Assembly: GCF_001428105.1 (NCBI RefSeq)
Contig: NZ_LMSJ01000016.1
Span: 62,001 to 126,000, forward strand
Direction of reading: 5' to 3'
DNA length: 64,000 nucleotides
Origin: Paenibacillus sp. Soil766
Lineage (GTDB): Bacteria > Bacillota > Bacilli > Paenibacillales > NBRC-103111
In this document: positions 47,468 through 56,867 of the stretch, in pieces
How positions within the stretch are numbered: the first letter of the stretch is position 1
Layout of the letters: the number at the start of each line of letters is the position of its first letter
Notes under the pieces: generated by a model
Databases searched by the model: none
What the model was told of the DNA's origin: nothing
The model's input: the letters and a program-made list of their open reading frames with translations, nothing else
Translations under genes and position numbers: made by a program

Positions 47468-50400
47468 ATGATGGAAAGATTTGCAAGAAGAAGCTTATCG
47501 GCTGTGCTAGCCTTGACGATGGTGATCAGCTTGTTCACTGGGCTTGGCGTTCCTATCGCGAAAGCTTCTGCCCAGCAATACAATGTAATCGCTTCCCAAG
47601 ATAACTTTGTGAGGAAAACGGTTTCTAGTCCCGATTATAGCAATATGATTAATGGTGGGGATGGCGCCAATAAACCTCAATACCTGAACGTCAAAGAAGC
47701 AACAAGGGAGGCTTATCTTCAATTTGATCTAAGCAATTATCCCGAGCATATCACGTCGGCTACTTTGTACTTGTACGGTAGAAACTCTGAAACTGCACCT
47801 AATACGGTAACAGCAAAAGTATATGGCGTGAATACGCCGAATGCCGACAATTGGAATGAGGGCACGATTACTTGGAATACGAAGCCTAATCTCGGAACTA
47901 ATGTAATCGGTTCCATGACATTTCCTCCTAACCTATCAGGTTCTGCTTGGGCAAGCCTAGACGTGACCGCTTTTATCCAAAGTGAGCTTACTGCGAATAA
48001 AATTGCCACGTTTGCTGTAGCAGGCTCGAATGCGTTGATCCGACTTGAATCGCATACCACGAGCGTTAATGATACAACAGGCCAAAAAGCCAAGCCATAT
48101 CTTGTGATCAACGGTACGCCAACTTTGAAATCGGTTACATTACAATCCGACGCTACATCTATCGGCCTGAACCAGACGGCCAACCTCACAGAGACGGGGA
48201 TGTTGGATACGAATACGCCAGCGAATTTGTCCGGCGCGACCGTCCAATATGCGAGTGATAGTCCACATATCGTAATTGATAACCCCTCTGTTGGTGTAGC
48301 TAGGGCCGTCTCTAACGGTACCGCCAATATCATAGCATCCGTCACCCTGGATGGTGTCACAAAGACGGCTACCATTTCGCTTACCGCTGACGGTGCTGCA
48401 CCTGCCGAAGTCACCAATCTGTCGGGAAGCTTGGTTAACGGTGAGTACCTACTAACTTGGACGGATCCGACGGATGCCGATTATGCTGGTGTGAACATTT
48501 ATAATGGGAACATACTTCTCAGCACTGTGGCCAAAGGCAGTGGAGCCTTCCAAGCAGCCAATCTGAATGCTGGTCAGTCCTATACGCTCACCTTCAAGAC
48601 ATCGGATGTGGCGGGCAACCTCTCGACGGGATCAAGCTACACGTTCGTCTACGAGGAACTGAATATCCTGAAGGAGGTTACATTGTCGCCAAGCGCGGAT
48701 ACGGTGAAGCCAGGACAAACCGTTTCGTTTACTGTAGCCGGAAAGATGAAAGACGGATCGACGGCGGATCTGTCACAGGCAACCGTAACCTATGTGAGCA
48801 ACAACGGCAGCCTTGCGTTCGCGAGTGCAGGAAATAGTGTGGCGAATGCGGTCTATGCAGGACCGGCCAGTATCAAAGCGGTTGTTACGCTGAACGGCAT
48901 TACGCAAGAGTCGTCACCCGTGTTGGTTCGGGTGTACCCTGTTGCTCTGGATCAGTATGATGAGCTGAGACTCAAGTATGTTCAGAAGCTGACCGGCTAT
49001 AACCCCGACGATTCGTATGACATGAACGATCCGGATATCAATCAGATTATCCGTTCCTTGGACGGTGATGCCAAAAACTACTGGGACTCGCTGAATAAAA
49101 CGACCTATACTTGGGCGGATTTGACATCAACGACCAAGTCGGTAGAGTTGGCAACGGCATCGGCACGGCTGAGAGCGATGTCTAAGGCATGGGCGACTTA
49201 CGGTTCGGTTTATTATCAAAATGAGGCGTTGCTTCACGATATCCTCGATAGCTGGGATCGTTTCAATGCGACGCGCTATAACGAGAACATCGCTATGTAT
49301 GACAATTGGTTCGATTGGCGGGTCAATGTGCCGAACAATATCAATGACTCTATGATCCTTTTATACGAGACGATTCCATACAGTGCCCATCCCGATCTAA
49401 TCGATAAGTTGAACAGGGGCATTGATAAGTTCGACCCTTCGGCGTCGTACACCGGGGCAAACCGTGTGTACATCAGCAAGGCACTGATTCTGAGAGGAAT
49501 TACTGGAAAGAACAGCAGCAGAATTCAAATGGGTTCTAACGGATTGACGGACGTGTTTCCGAATGTGAAGTCTGGCGACGGGTTTTATGATGACGGTTCT
49601 TTCATCCAGCACGATTATTTTCCTTATGCGGGTGGATACGGCAAAGCACTTCTACAGGACATCACGGATACATTATGGCTAGTAAGCGGCAGCGAATGGG
49701 ATAATGAAGACCCACAGAAGTCGAATATTTTCGACTGGTACTTTGAAGCGTTCGACCCTAACATGTACAAGGGACAAATCATCAATGCGATCGACGGCAG
49801 GGAAATATCCAGAGAGTATACCTTCTTGGGATATGGCATCGTCAATGCGCTGCTGACACAGGTTGAACTAGCCGGAAACCCATTTGTGGATAAGCAGAAA
49901 AGTGCGATCAAATACCATATTGAAAACGCAAGCGTCCGATCTTTTCTGAGCACATCAACCATCTGGAGTATGCAAAAAGCCAAGGAAATTCTAAACGACC
50001 CGATGGTTCAGGCATACACGCCGCCGAGAGGCAACTTTAATTTCTACAATCAAGACAATGTGGTCCACAGAGGCAACGACTGGCTGTACAGCATCTCGAT
50101 GCATTCTGACCGCATAGCGAACTATGAGACTGTAAGCAATGAGAACCTGAAGGGCTGGTATGAAGCCGACGGAATGACGCAGCTATACCTAGATCCCTTG
50201 GATTATCTGTCTCTATTCTGGACCACAGCAGATCCAAGCCGATTACCAGGTATTACTGTCGACCGAGATATGAATCGGCCTGCAGCTACATCCGCCAACC
50301 GTCCATATGTGGATATAAGCAAGTTCGCAGGTGACGGGGAGCTGATGACAAACAGCTGGGCCGGCGGCGTATCGATGGATCGTGAATACGGTACGGCAGG

Positions 50401-53400
50401 CATGGACTTCAAACAACATCATTATTCGGATATGGATGTTTCGGCCAAGAAGTCTTGGTTTATGTTTGACGATGAAATTGTGGCGTTGGGCGCAGGCATC
50501 ACTAGTTCCTCCGATAGACCCATCGAGACGATTGTGGACAATCGCCCCTTGAATGCGACTGGTGACAATGCACTAATCGTCAATGGCACAGTTGATCATA
50601 CACCCATGGGACAGCAAGCGCAGCTGGACGACACCCAATGGATTTATCTTAACGGTACGGGGGGATACGTATTCCCTGGAGGTACGGATGTTCAGATGCT
50701 AAGAGAAGAGCGGGAAGGCAAATCGAAAGATATTAACGAGAAGTTCTTCTTCCCCGGTTATGATGAATTCAACAGTGCCAACCGTGCAACCAACTGGTCA
50801 TGGCTTCGCGAGGACCGGACGCATTATGCCCTGACAGGCACCGAGCTGCAAATTACTTCACAGCAGGGAACCTTGCGGGAGAGCGCCAATTCCACGCCGA
50901 ACCTGTTCCAGACCGCAGCACCTAAGGAAGATTTCTATCTCACAACGTCGCTAGATTTCTCGCCGACGCAGCAGGGGCAGGAAGCAGGCATTCTCATCCG
51001 CAAGGATGACGACAATTACGTATCTGTGGTCAAAGGGATGACCGCCCAGGGCTCCCGAATTATCGCTGTCAACGAGATCGATGGGATTGCTCAGGCCGTT
51101 GACTTCCCTATCCCTGCAGTAGTGACGGGGGACGTATTCCTGAAGATTGACAAAAGCGGCGATCAGTATACGGTTTATGCCGGCGGCAGTGAATCGTCTT
51201 GGGGCGAACCCCTATACACGTTCACGAATCCTTTAGCCGGTACGGATCGGCTCAACCTGGGTGTGAAAATGGGACTCTATGCGCAAAGCGGTACAGGGAC
51301 GATCGTGGAAGCGTTGGCCGGCTTCGATTTCTTCCATATCTGGCATACCCGTAATTACATGACGCTATGGTTGAATCACGATGTTAAGCCTCATGATGCG
51401 GCATACAGCTATATTCAGCTGCCTAAGATGGATGCCGCAGATGTTGCTGTCTATAGTGGGACGCCAGATGTAACGATTCTTTCGAATACTTCTGACGTAC
51501 AGGCTGTAACGGATACGACATTGGGCATCACAGGCATGAATTTCTGGAAGCGAGGGGTATTGGGCAGTGTCAAAGCGAACGATCCCTCCTCCCTCATGGT
51601 AAAGGAAGCTGGCAATGAACTGCAACTTGCGGTTTCTGATCCGACCCACAAGCAGGACAAGATCAGCTTCGAGATCAAGAAGCAGGGATTAGGTGTAATC
51701 AGCAAGGATAGTACAGTGACTGTACTTCAGCTGTCTCCGACGATCAAGTTCGAGGTGGATACGACGGTTGACCCAGGGAAAACACATAACGTGAGTTTCA
51801 TGTTCGATCCGTCTACGGAAGTCGCTGACTTTACGGTCCCCGTTCTGGAGTCGGCAGAATTCGATGCTGAATTCAGAGTTGTCGAAACTGGAAGTTCCAC
51901 AGCTGCGGTGTTGACCGCAACGTTGGACGATCAAGGTGCGGTGGATTTTAGTCAGGCAGGCGTATCGTATTCCAGCAATAATGAGACAGTTGCTGTTGTA
52001 GATTCGGCAGGAACTATCACGGCAATCGGTCCCGGAACAGCTGAGATCGAAGTTGTAGTTGATCTGAATGGAGTCACGAAGACGGCAAAAGTACGAGTGC
52101 TGGTACCTTCGGCCAATCCGACGGTAACAACACGGTTTCCGGACAAGGATACGTTTATCCGCTCCGGTATTTATCAAGAGGATTCGTATGGCAACGAAAC
52201 GAAGCTGTATGTGAAGAACGCAGGGGGAGACGATTTCCGGGAAGCTTATTTCACATTTGACCTGAGCGGCATTGCCGGAGAAATCGAATCGGTTAAGTTC
52301 CATGCGACGGGAAAATTGGAAGATACCGGCGGCACCTTCGTCGACACCGTTGTGAAACCTGTTCTGAACAGCTGGGACGAAGCTTCGGCCAAGTATACAA
52401 ACAAGCCGTCGCTGGGTAAGGCGATTTCAGTAGAAAACCGATTTACGAATATTGAAGCCGATAAAAGCTACGATATTACAGATTTTGCAAGGAAACAGCT
52501 TAAGAACGGATCTATGCTCGATCTGGCACTTGTTCAGGAAGTGCTCGTAGGGCGGAAGATGTTCGTTTATTCTAGCGAAAACACAAGCAAACATCCTTAT
52601 CTCGAAGTGGTTACTCACGCATATGACGGAGCCGTTCATGATGCAGCTATCGATCCAATATCAGTAAATTTCGATGAAAATGTGAGCAGCCCAGATTTCA
52701 AGGATATCGCCATAGCGGTATCCCTGAACGGCAACCGTCTGGAAAGCATTAGTGATGGCAGCGCAACATTGGTGGAGGGAAGGGACTACTCGGTTGTCGG
52801 CAACCAGGTTACCTTGAAAAAAGCATATCTAGTTGCGCAGTTGTTAGGTTCACTGGCACTGAAGTATGAATTCAGCGCAGGGGCTAATGTATCGCTTGTG
52901 GTTACTATCACAGATACAACACCTCTGCCTAGCGCTGATGCTTCTCTTGAGGCTTTGGCGTTGAGCGAAATGACACTCAATCCCGGTTTTAATACAGAAA
53001 TTGCGAGTTATTCCGCATCAGTGGAACATGATGTGACATCTACCGTGATCACGGCCACGGCTAAGGACAGCGCAGCTGTTATCGAAGCGACAGATTTGGG
53101 AGAAAAGGTGCTGGCTGTAGGGGAGAACATCTTCACTGTTCACGTAACCGCCGCTAGCGGAGCAACTTCCGCATATATCGTCAAAGTGTACCGTGCTGAA
53201 GCGGCAGGAGGAGGCGATTCGGATGAGGAATCAGGTTCGGCGCCAAGCGCTCCAACCACGCCAGTCACACCTTCCGATTCCAATCCGGTGCTTGTGAATG
53301 ACGCCGACGGCGTGAAGGTGACAGGCGCAGGGGAAATAGAGACGCGACCGGACGGTACCAAGATCACCAAGCTGCAAGTCGGTTCGGAAACATTGGCTCA

Positions 53401-54544
53401 GGCCTTTGAAATGATTGAGGGACAATCGCAACAAATGATTACGATTCAAGTGGATGCCGAGCATGCGGGTATGAGCGTAGTGCTGCCGGCATCAGCGATA
53501 GCCCAAGCAGCCAAGAATGTACCATTGGCCGCTATCTCCATCCAGGCTGGCAAATACGGTTATGTTTTGCCTGTTGATGCGATCCAGCTGGCAGATGCGG
53601 CGAAATCGGTAGGAACCGATATCAAGCATTTAAATATCGTAGTCTCCATCGAGCAGGTCGATGACACGAAGAGCAAGGCTATTGAAGATAGCTCCCGTGT
53701 TGCCGGGGTTGAGCTTCTGGCAGCGCCTGTCGACTTTCACGTCAGTGTGGAAGGCAACGGGAAGACGCAAGAGATCGACAACTTCGGCAGTATGTATGTC
53801 TCCCGTTCCGTTGTTATAGAGGGATCTGTGAACATCGATCAGACAACGGTTCTGCTGTATGACCCGGCAACGGGCAGCCTGACTTTCGTACCAGCCACTT
53901 TTAAGGTCAAGGATGGCCAAACGACAGTAACTATTATTCGCAATGGCAACAGCATCTACACGATTGCCAAAACGAATAAATCGTTCACGGATCTTGCACA
54001 GCATTGGGCGAAAGCGGATATCGAACAGCTGGCTTCCAAGATGATCGTGAACGGCGTAAGTAAAGATGTCTTTAGTCCGGATCTGAGTATGACACGTGCT
54101 GAGTTTGTCACTTTATTAGTACGAGGGCTTGGTCTTAAGGAGGATCGAAGCACGTCGCACTTTGCGGATATTTCCAGTACGGCTTGGTTTGCTGGTTCAG
54201 TCGGAGCTGCCGTGAATGCTGATCTGATCGACGGCTTCGAAGATGGAACCTTTCAGCCGAACGGAACTTTGACACGGGAACAACTGGCCGTCTTAATGGT
54301 CAGGGCTATCAAGACGGTAGATGGGAAAGCAAAAGCAAGTGTAAACAGTGAACACATACTTAACCAATTTACCGATCGAAATGCTATATCCAGTTGGGCA
54401 GTCACAGCCGTCGGCGAAGCATTGAACTTGAACATCATGAGCGGTATGAGCGATACCGCATTCGAGCCTTCCGCTGAAGCTTCGCGGGCTCAAGCTTCTG
54501 TCATGCTGAAGCGGGTATTACAGAAGCTTGGGTTTATGAATTAA
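47468..54544 (+). CDS. Giant S-layer-anchored PL8 lyase with a domain nested in its beta-sandwich
   Basis: ATG 47468 or 47471 after GGGAGGG; 2358 residues with a signal peptide ending near AKASAQQ. In order: a DNRLRE/CBM96-like domain (about 35-215), a Big-type domain, an Fn3 domain (about 315-395), a second Big-type domain and the PL8 toroid (about 495-860) with predicted Asn613, His715 and Tyr724. The PL8 beta-sandwich is interrupted at about 1093-1292 by a concanavalin-like GH43-C2-type module, then resumes at YMTLWLNHDV. After it come a Big_2 domain, a second DNRLRE domain, an X2-like and a cadherin-like domain, and three SLH repeats from 2173. It is presumably wall-bound and acts outside the cell. 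It is far longer than ordinary PL8 lyases of 700-1000 residues. Confidence 0.9.
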   Translation: MMERFARRSLSAVLALTMVISLFTGLGVPIAKASAQQYNVIASQDNFVRKTVSSPDYSNMINGGDGANKPQYLNVKEATREAYLQFDLSNYPEHITSATLYLYGRNSETAPNTVTAKVYGVNTPNADNWNEGTITWNTKPNLGTNVIGSMTFPPNLSGSAWASLDVTAFIQSELTANKIATFAVAGSNALIRLESHTTSVNDTTGQKAKPYLVINGTPTLKSVTLQSDATSIGLNQTANLTETGMLDTNTPANLSGATVQYASDSPHIVIDNPSVGVARAVSNGTANIIASVTLDGVTKTATISLTADGAAPAEVTNLSGSLVNGEYLLTWTDPTDADYAGVNIYNGNILLSTVAKGSGAFQAANLNAGQSYTLTFKTSDVAGNLSTGSSYTFVYEELNILKEVTLSPSADTVKPGQTVSFTVAGKMKDGSTADLSQATVTYVSNNGSLAFASAGNSVANAVYAGPASIKAVVTLNGITQESSPVLVRVYPVALDQYDELRLKYVQKLTGYNPDDSYDMNDPDINQIIRSLDGDAKNYWDSLNKTTYTWADLTSTTKSVELATASARLRAMSKAWATYGSVYYQNEALLHDILDSWDRFNATRYNENIAMYDNWFDWRVNVPNNINDSMILLYETIPYSAHPDLIDKLNRGIDKFDPSASYTGANRVYISKALILRGITGKNSSRIQMGSNGLTDVFPNVKSGDGFYDDGSFIQHDYFPYAGGYGKALLQDITDTLWLVSGSEWDNEDPQKSNIFDWYFEAFDPNMYKGQIINAIDGREISREYTFLGYGIVNALLTQVELAGNPFVDKQKSAIKYHIENASVRSFLSTSTIWSMQKAKEILNDPMVQAYTPPRGNFNFYNQDNVVHRGNDWLYSISMHSDRIANYETVSNENLKGWYEADGMTQLYLDPLDYLSLFWTTADPSRLPGITVDRDMNRPAATSANRPYVDISKFAGDGELMTNSWAGGVSMDREYGTAGMDFKQHHYSDMDVSAKKSWFMFDDEIVALGAGITSSSDRPIETIVDNRPLNATGDNALIVNGTVDHTPMGQQAQLDDTQWIYLNGTGGYVFPGGTDVQMLREEREGKSKDINEKFFFPGYDEFNSANRATNWSWLREDRTHYALTGTELQITSQQGTLRESANSTPNLFQTAAPKEDFYLTTSLDFSPTQQGQEAGILIRKDDDNYVSVVKGMTAQGSRIIAVNEIDGIAQAVDFPIPAVVTGDVFLKIDKSGDQYTVYAGGSESSWGEPLYTFTNPLAGTDRLNLGVKMGLYAQSGTGTIVEALAGFDFFHIWHTRNYMTLWLNHDVKPHDAAYSYIQLPKMDAADVAVYSGTPDVTILSNTSDVQAVTDTTLGITGMNFWKRGVLGSVKANDPSSLMVKEAGNELQLAVSDPTHKQDKISFEIKKQGLGVISKDSTVTVLQLSPTIKFEVDTTVDPGKTHNVSFMFDPSTEVADFTVPVLESAEFDAEFRVVETGSSTAAVLTATLDDQGAVDFSQAGVSYSSNNETVAVVDSAGTITAIGPGTAEIEVVVDLNGVTKTAKVRVLVPSANPTVTTRFPDKDTFIRSGIYQEDSYGNETKLYVKNAGGDDFREAYFTFDLSGIAGEIESVKFHATGKLEDTGGTFVDTVVKPVLNSWDEASAKYTNKPSLGKAISVENRFTNIEADKSYDITDFARKQLKNGSMLDLALVQEVLVGRKMFVYSSENTSKHPYLEVVTHAYDGAVHDAAIDPISVNFDENVSSPDFKDIAIAVSLNGNRLESISDGSATLVEGRDYSVVGNQVTLKKAYLVAQLLGSLALKYEFSAGANVSLVVTITDTTPLPSADASLEALALSEMTLNPGFNTEIASYSASVEHDVTSTVITATAKDSAAVIEATDLGEKVLAVGENIFTVHVTAASGATSAYIVKVYRAEAAGGGDSDEESGSAPSAPTTPVTPSDSNPVLVNDADGVKVTGAGEIETRPDGTKITKLQVGSETLAQAFEMIEGQSQQMITIQVDAEHAGMSVVLPASAIAQAAKNVPLAAISIQAGKYGYVLPVDAIQLADAAKSVGTDIKHLNIVVSIEQVDDTKSKAIEDSSRVAGVELLAAPVDFHVSVEGNGKTQEIDNFGSMYVSRSVVIEGSVNIDQTTVLLYDPATGSLTFVPATFKVKDGQTTVTIIRNGNSIYTIAKTNKSFTDLAQHWAKADIEQLASKMIVNGVSKDVFSPDLSMTRAEFVTLLVRGLGLKEDRSTSHFADISSTAWFAGSVGAAVNADLIDGFEDGTFQPNGTLTREQLAVLMVRAIKTVDGKAKASVNSEHILNQFTDRNAISSWAVTAVGEALNLNIMSGMSDTAFEPSAEASRAQASVMLKRVLQKLGFMN

Positions 54545-54554
54545 CAGAAATGCG

Positions 54555-54587
54555 CCACAGCTGAAATCTCACGGCTGTGGTTTCTTT
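54555..54587 (+). terminator. Hairpin between the giant lyase gene and the small AraC gene
   Basis: CCACAGC (54555-54561) pairs with GCTGTGG (54574-54580), followed by TTTCTTTC. It is a modest terminator or attenuator 11 bp after the lyase stop. Confidence 0.6.
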
Positions 54588-54605
54588 CGTAAAGGAGGGG
54601 GAGTC

Positions 54606-54926
54606 TTGGAGCGACAGTATCGATATTTTGAGCGAATCATAGCCTATATGGAAGGGAATTATATGAAGGATTTGTCATTGGAGCAGCTGTGTGCAGAGGT
54701 TTCCTTAAGTACCACCTATGTCAATCATATTCTCAAAAGCTGTACCCATCGGACTTTTATCCATGTATTAAATGAAATTCGGATTAAGAAGGCTTGTGAG
54801 TATTTGGAGGATGATCGGTTGAAAGTTAGAGAAATAGCAGAAAAAACGGGGTTTCGAAGCTCGAAATATTTCATCAAAATCTTTAAAGATATGCAAGGGG
54901 TTACACCTGGACAATATAAACGGTGA
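54606..54926 (+). CDS. Free-standing AraC-type DNA-binding domain, 106 residues
   Basis: TTG start at 54606 with AAAGGAGGGG at 54591-54600. The protein is only the double helix-turn-helix module: MKDLSLEQLCAEVSLSTTYV and KVREIAEKTGFRSSKYFIKI, ending GVTPGQYKR, the usual end of AraC domains. There is no ligand-binding or receiver domain, and the upstream 60 bp contains no continuation, so it is not simply a truncated reading of a larger gene. It lies 61 bp after the giant lyase gene, in the same direction. It could compete with or support the full-length AraC-type regulators of the locus. Alternatively it is a remnant of a longer regulator gene. Confidence 0.85.
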   Translation: MERQYRYFERIIAYMEGNYMKDLSLEQLCAEVSLSTTYVNHILKSCTHRTFIHVLNEIRIKKACEYLEDDRLKVREIAEKTGFRSSKYFIKIFKDMQGVTPGQYKR

Positions 54927-54928
54927 AC

Positions 54929-54966
54929 AATAGGAGTGGACGGCATTTCATCCGTCCCTCCTATTT
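54929..54966. terminator. Bidirectional terminator between convergent genes
   Basis: AATAGGAGTGGACGG (54929-54943) pairs, with one bulge, with CCGTCCCTCCTATT (54952-54965). A T-run follows on the + strand. It lies just after the small AraC gene and before the dioxygenase gene that ends at 55012 on the minus strand. Confidence 0.8.
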
Positions 54967-55011
54967 TCAGGAACTTGGTGGTAAGTAATGATGCAATAGC
55001 TATTGCCACCT

Positions 55012-55845
55012 TTACTTACCTTCTCGATACATCAAGGGATTGAGCGGACTGTCGATGAGATCGCCTGATTTCAGGCCTGGCATCCAACGGGCAAGGTCGT
55101 TTTGACGCGCTTTTGTGTCTGGTTCAAGCACTGTCGTCCGATCTGCCACGTAGATGATGGTCATGACTTCGCGTGTGTTAGGCGTCGGATTGCCAGGTGC
55201 GCTGTGCAAGGTCCAGCCTGCGTGAAACGTCGCATCACCGGCCGCCATCGCACCATATGAAACAAGTGGGTAATTCTCAGCCTCAATATGCTGGGCGAGC
55301 GTTTTGTGCGATTCGTCGGAAATGACCAACTTGCTAATGTACCCACGCTTATGGGAGCCGGATGCAAACTGCATGGAGCCCACCTCCTGCGGGATGTCGA
55401 CCAGTGGCATCCACAGCGTGATCGTATTTTCGGTATCGACTGGCCAATAAATCTGATCTTGATGCCATGGGGTATGCCCGCCGCCCGGTTCCTTGAACAG
55501 TGCCTGATCGTGATACATACGCACACCGGAGACCCCCATCAATTGTGCGGCAATTTTGGCGAAACGGCGCATGAATACGAGCGGGCGGACGGCTTCACTG
55601 ATCTCCCATAGGTTGCTAATCTGAATGAACGCCTTGCCGTAGGTATCTCGTTCGTGCAGCGGACGGGTTTCATTGTTTAGCCGAGTCACTTCCGAGTGGA
55701 TGATGGGGCGGTACTGATTGATTAAGGACGGATTAGCCACGCCTTTTAGAAGCAGATGTCCATCCTTCTGATAGGAGGCGATTTGTTCCTCGGTTAGTAC
55801 ATAAGTCTGCTTCGTCTCTTCATCAATTTGAATATTGTCGTTCAT
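55012..55845 (-). CDS. Phytanoyl-CoA dioxygenase (PhyH) family protein
   Basis: ATG at 55845 with GGAGTGA upstream on the minus strand; 277 residues, normal length. The non-haem iron ligands can be placed: His128 and Asp130 in PGGGHTPWHQD, and His214 in GWTLHSAPGN. Arg225 (NTREVMTI) should bind 2-oxoglutarate. MYHDQALFKEP is a further family hallmark. It should be a soluble Fe(II)/2-oxoglutarate-dependent oxygenase. It is divergent from the AraC regulator at 55926 across 80 bp and probably controlled by it. PhyH proteins are often found beside sugar-catabolic genes in Paenibacillus, with unknown substrates; I cannot name one here. Confidence 0.9.
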   Translation of the reverse strand: MNDNIQIDEETKQTYVLTEEQIASYQKDGHLLLKGVANPSLINQYRPIIHSEVTRLNNETRPLHERDTYGKAFIQISNLWEISEAVRPLVFMRRFAKIAAQLMGVSGVRMYHDQALFKEPGGGHTPWHQDQIYWPVDTENTITLWMPLVDIPQEVGSMQFASGSHKRGYISKLVISDESHKTLAQHIEAENYPLVSYGAMAAGDATFHAGWTLHSAPGNPTPNTREVMTIIYVADRTTVLEPDTKARQNDLARWMPGLKSGDLIDSPLNPLMYREGK

Positions 55846-55925
55846 TTAAAGTCACTCCTTCTTTAGTGTTAATTCAACTATAACGCAGAAAGAGAAGATA
55901 ATATTTAGATAAAGGAGGGAATAAG

Positions 55926-56828
55926 TTGGACTTTTCCGATATCTTTTTCCCGAGAGAAAGAAAGTGCATGGCGGCGGATTTGTCGCCAAGCGTTCATTGG
56001 GCTCAACGTCACATAACGAAACGCAGCAAGGAATATCCTGAACGGTTGATTTACGATCATGAGCTTCTCTATGTACAGACTGGGGATATCGAGGTGTATG
56101 TTAACGGCAAGGTTTATCATGCCACAACCGGCTCACTGGTGTACTTCGGTGCCGGTGTTCCTCATCGGATAAAGGTGCTTAAGGGAAATGAGGCCAACTT
56201 TCTCGGCATTCATTTCGATTATTTCGATGAGCATGACGTGGCGCGAGACGAGGATATTATCGTCGTCGAGCCGAATCCCAGGCTGGAGCGGTTCTGTGCG
56301 GAGCCAAAGATCGAGGAACTGGCTGTGCCCTCTGAGATTCCGGTCAGGATCCCGCCGGCATCCATTGTCGCTGCCATGGAAATGGTTATCGAGGAGTTTA
56401 CGCTCAGGCAAACGGGGTATGAGGCGATCGTTCGGGGCTATATGCTTCAAATCGTTGTCGAACTGCTGCGAGTTCCATCTGGCGAGGCGATGGAAACATC
56501 GCATTTGGTAAAGCTGGAAGAACTACGTCAGTGGATTCAGCAGCATTACAGCAGTGACTGTTCAAACACCGCTCTAGCGGCGCGTGCCAATTGGAACGAA
56601 GATTATCTGGCGAAGCTATTCAAAGCCGCATTTGGGCTTACGCCAAATAAATACGTGCAGTCAGTCCGTTTGAGGGAGGCTAAGCGACTGTTGCGGGAAT
56701 CGGCTCTTTCCATCGAGGAAATCGCTGGTTTGATGGGCTATGCTGATCTTCATTACTTCAGTCGGCTGTTTAGTCAAAGAGAAGGGATACCGCCTAGGGA
56801 ATATAGACGGCTGGCATCCGTTTATTAA
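55926..56828 (+). CDS. AraC family regulator with cupin sensor domain
   Basis: TTG start at 55926 after AAAGGAGGG; 300 residues. The cupin-like part reads ERLIYDHELLYVQTGDIEVY, then LVYFGAGVPHRIKVL, and a ligand-pocket His-type residue can be seen in LGIHFDYFDEHD. The C-terminal helix-turn-helix pair includes NTALAARANWNEDYLAKLF and SIEEIAGLMGYADLHYFSRL, ending PPREYRRL. It is divergent from the dioxygenase gene, repeating the layout at 11.7 kb, where another AraC gene is divergent from a catabolic operon. The gene ends at a strong bidirectional terminator. Confidence 0.88.
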   Translation: MDFSDIFFPRERKCMAADLSPSVHWAQRHITKRSKEYPERLIYDHELLYVQTGDIEVYVNGKVYHATTGSLVYFGAGVPHRIKVLKGNEANFLGIHFDYFDEHDVARDEDIIVVEPNPRLERFCAEPKIEELAVPSEIPVRIPPASIVAAMEMVIEEFTLRQTGYEAIVRGYMLQIVVELLRVPSGEAMETSHLVKLEELRQWIQQHYSSDCSNTALAARANWNEDYLAKLFKAAFGLTPNKYVQSVRLREAKRLLRESALSIEEIAGLMGYADLHYFSRLFSQREGIPPREYRRLASVY

Positions 56829-56866
56829 TACCAAGGACGACGGATTAATCCGCCGTCCTTGGTATT
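56827..56866. terminator. Bidirectional terminator between AraC gene and the ricin-lectin/beta-helix gene
   Basis: AATACCAAGGACGACGGA and TCCGCCGTCCTTGGTATT form an 18-bp stem with one mismatch around TTAA. It lies between convergent coding regions and abuts both stops. Confidence 0.9.
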
Positions 56867-56867
56867 C

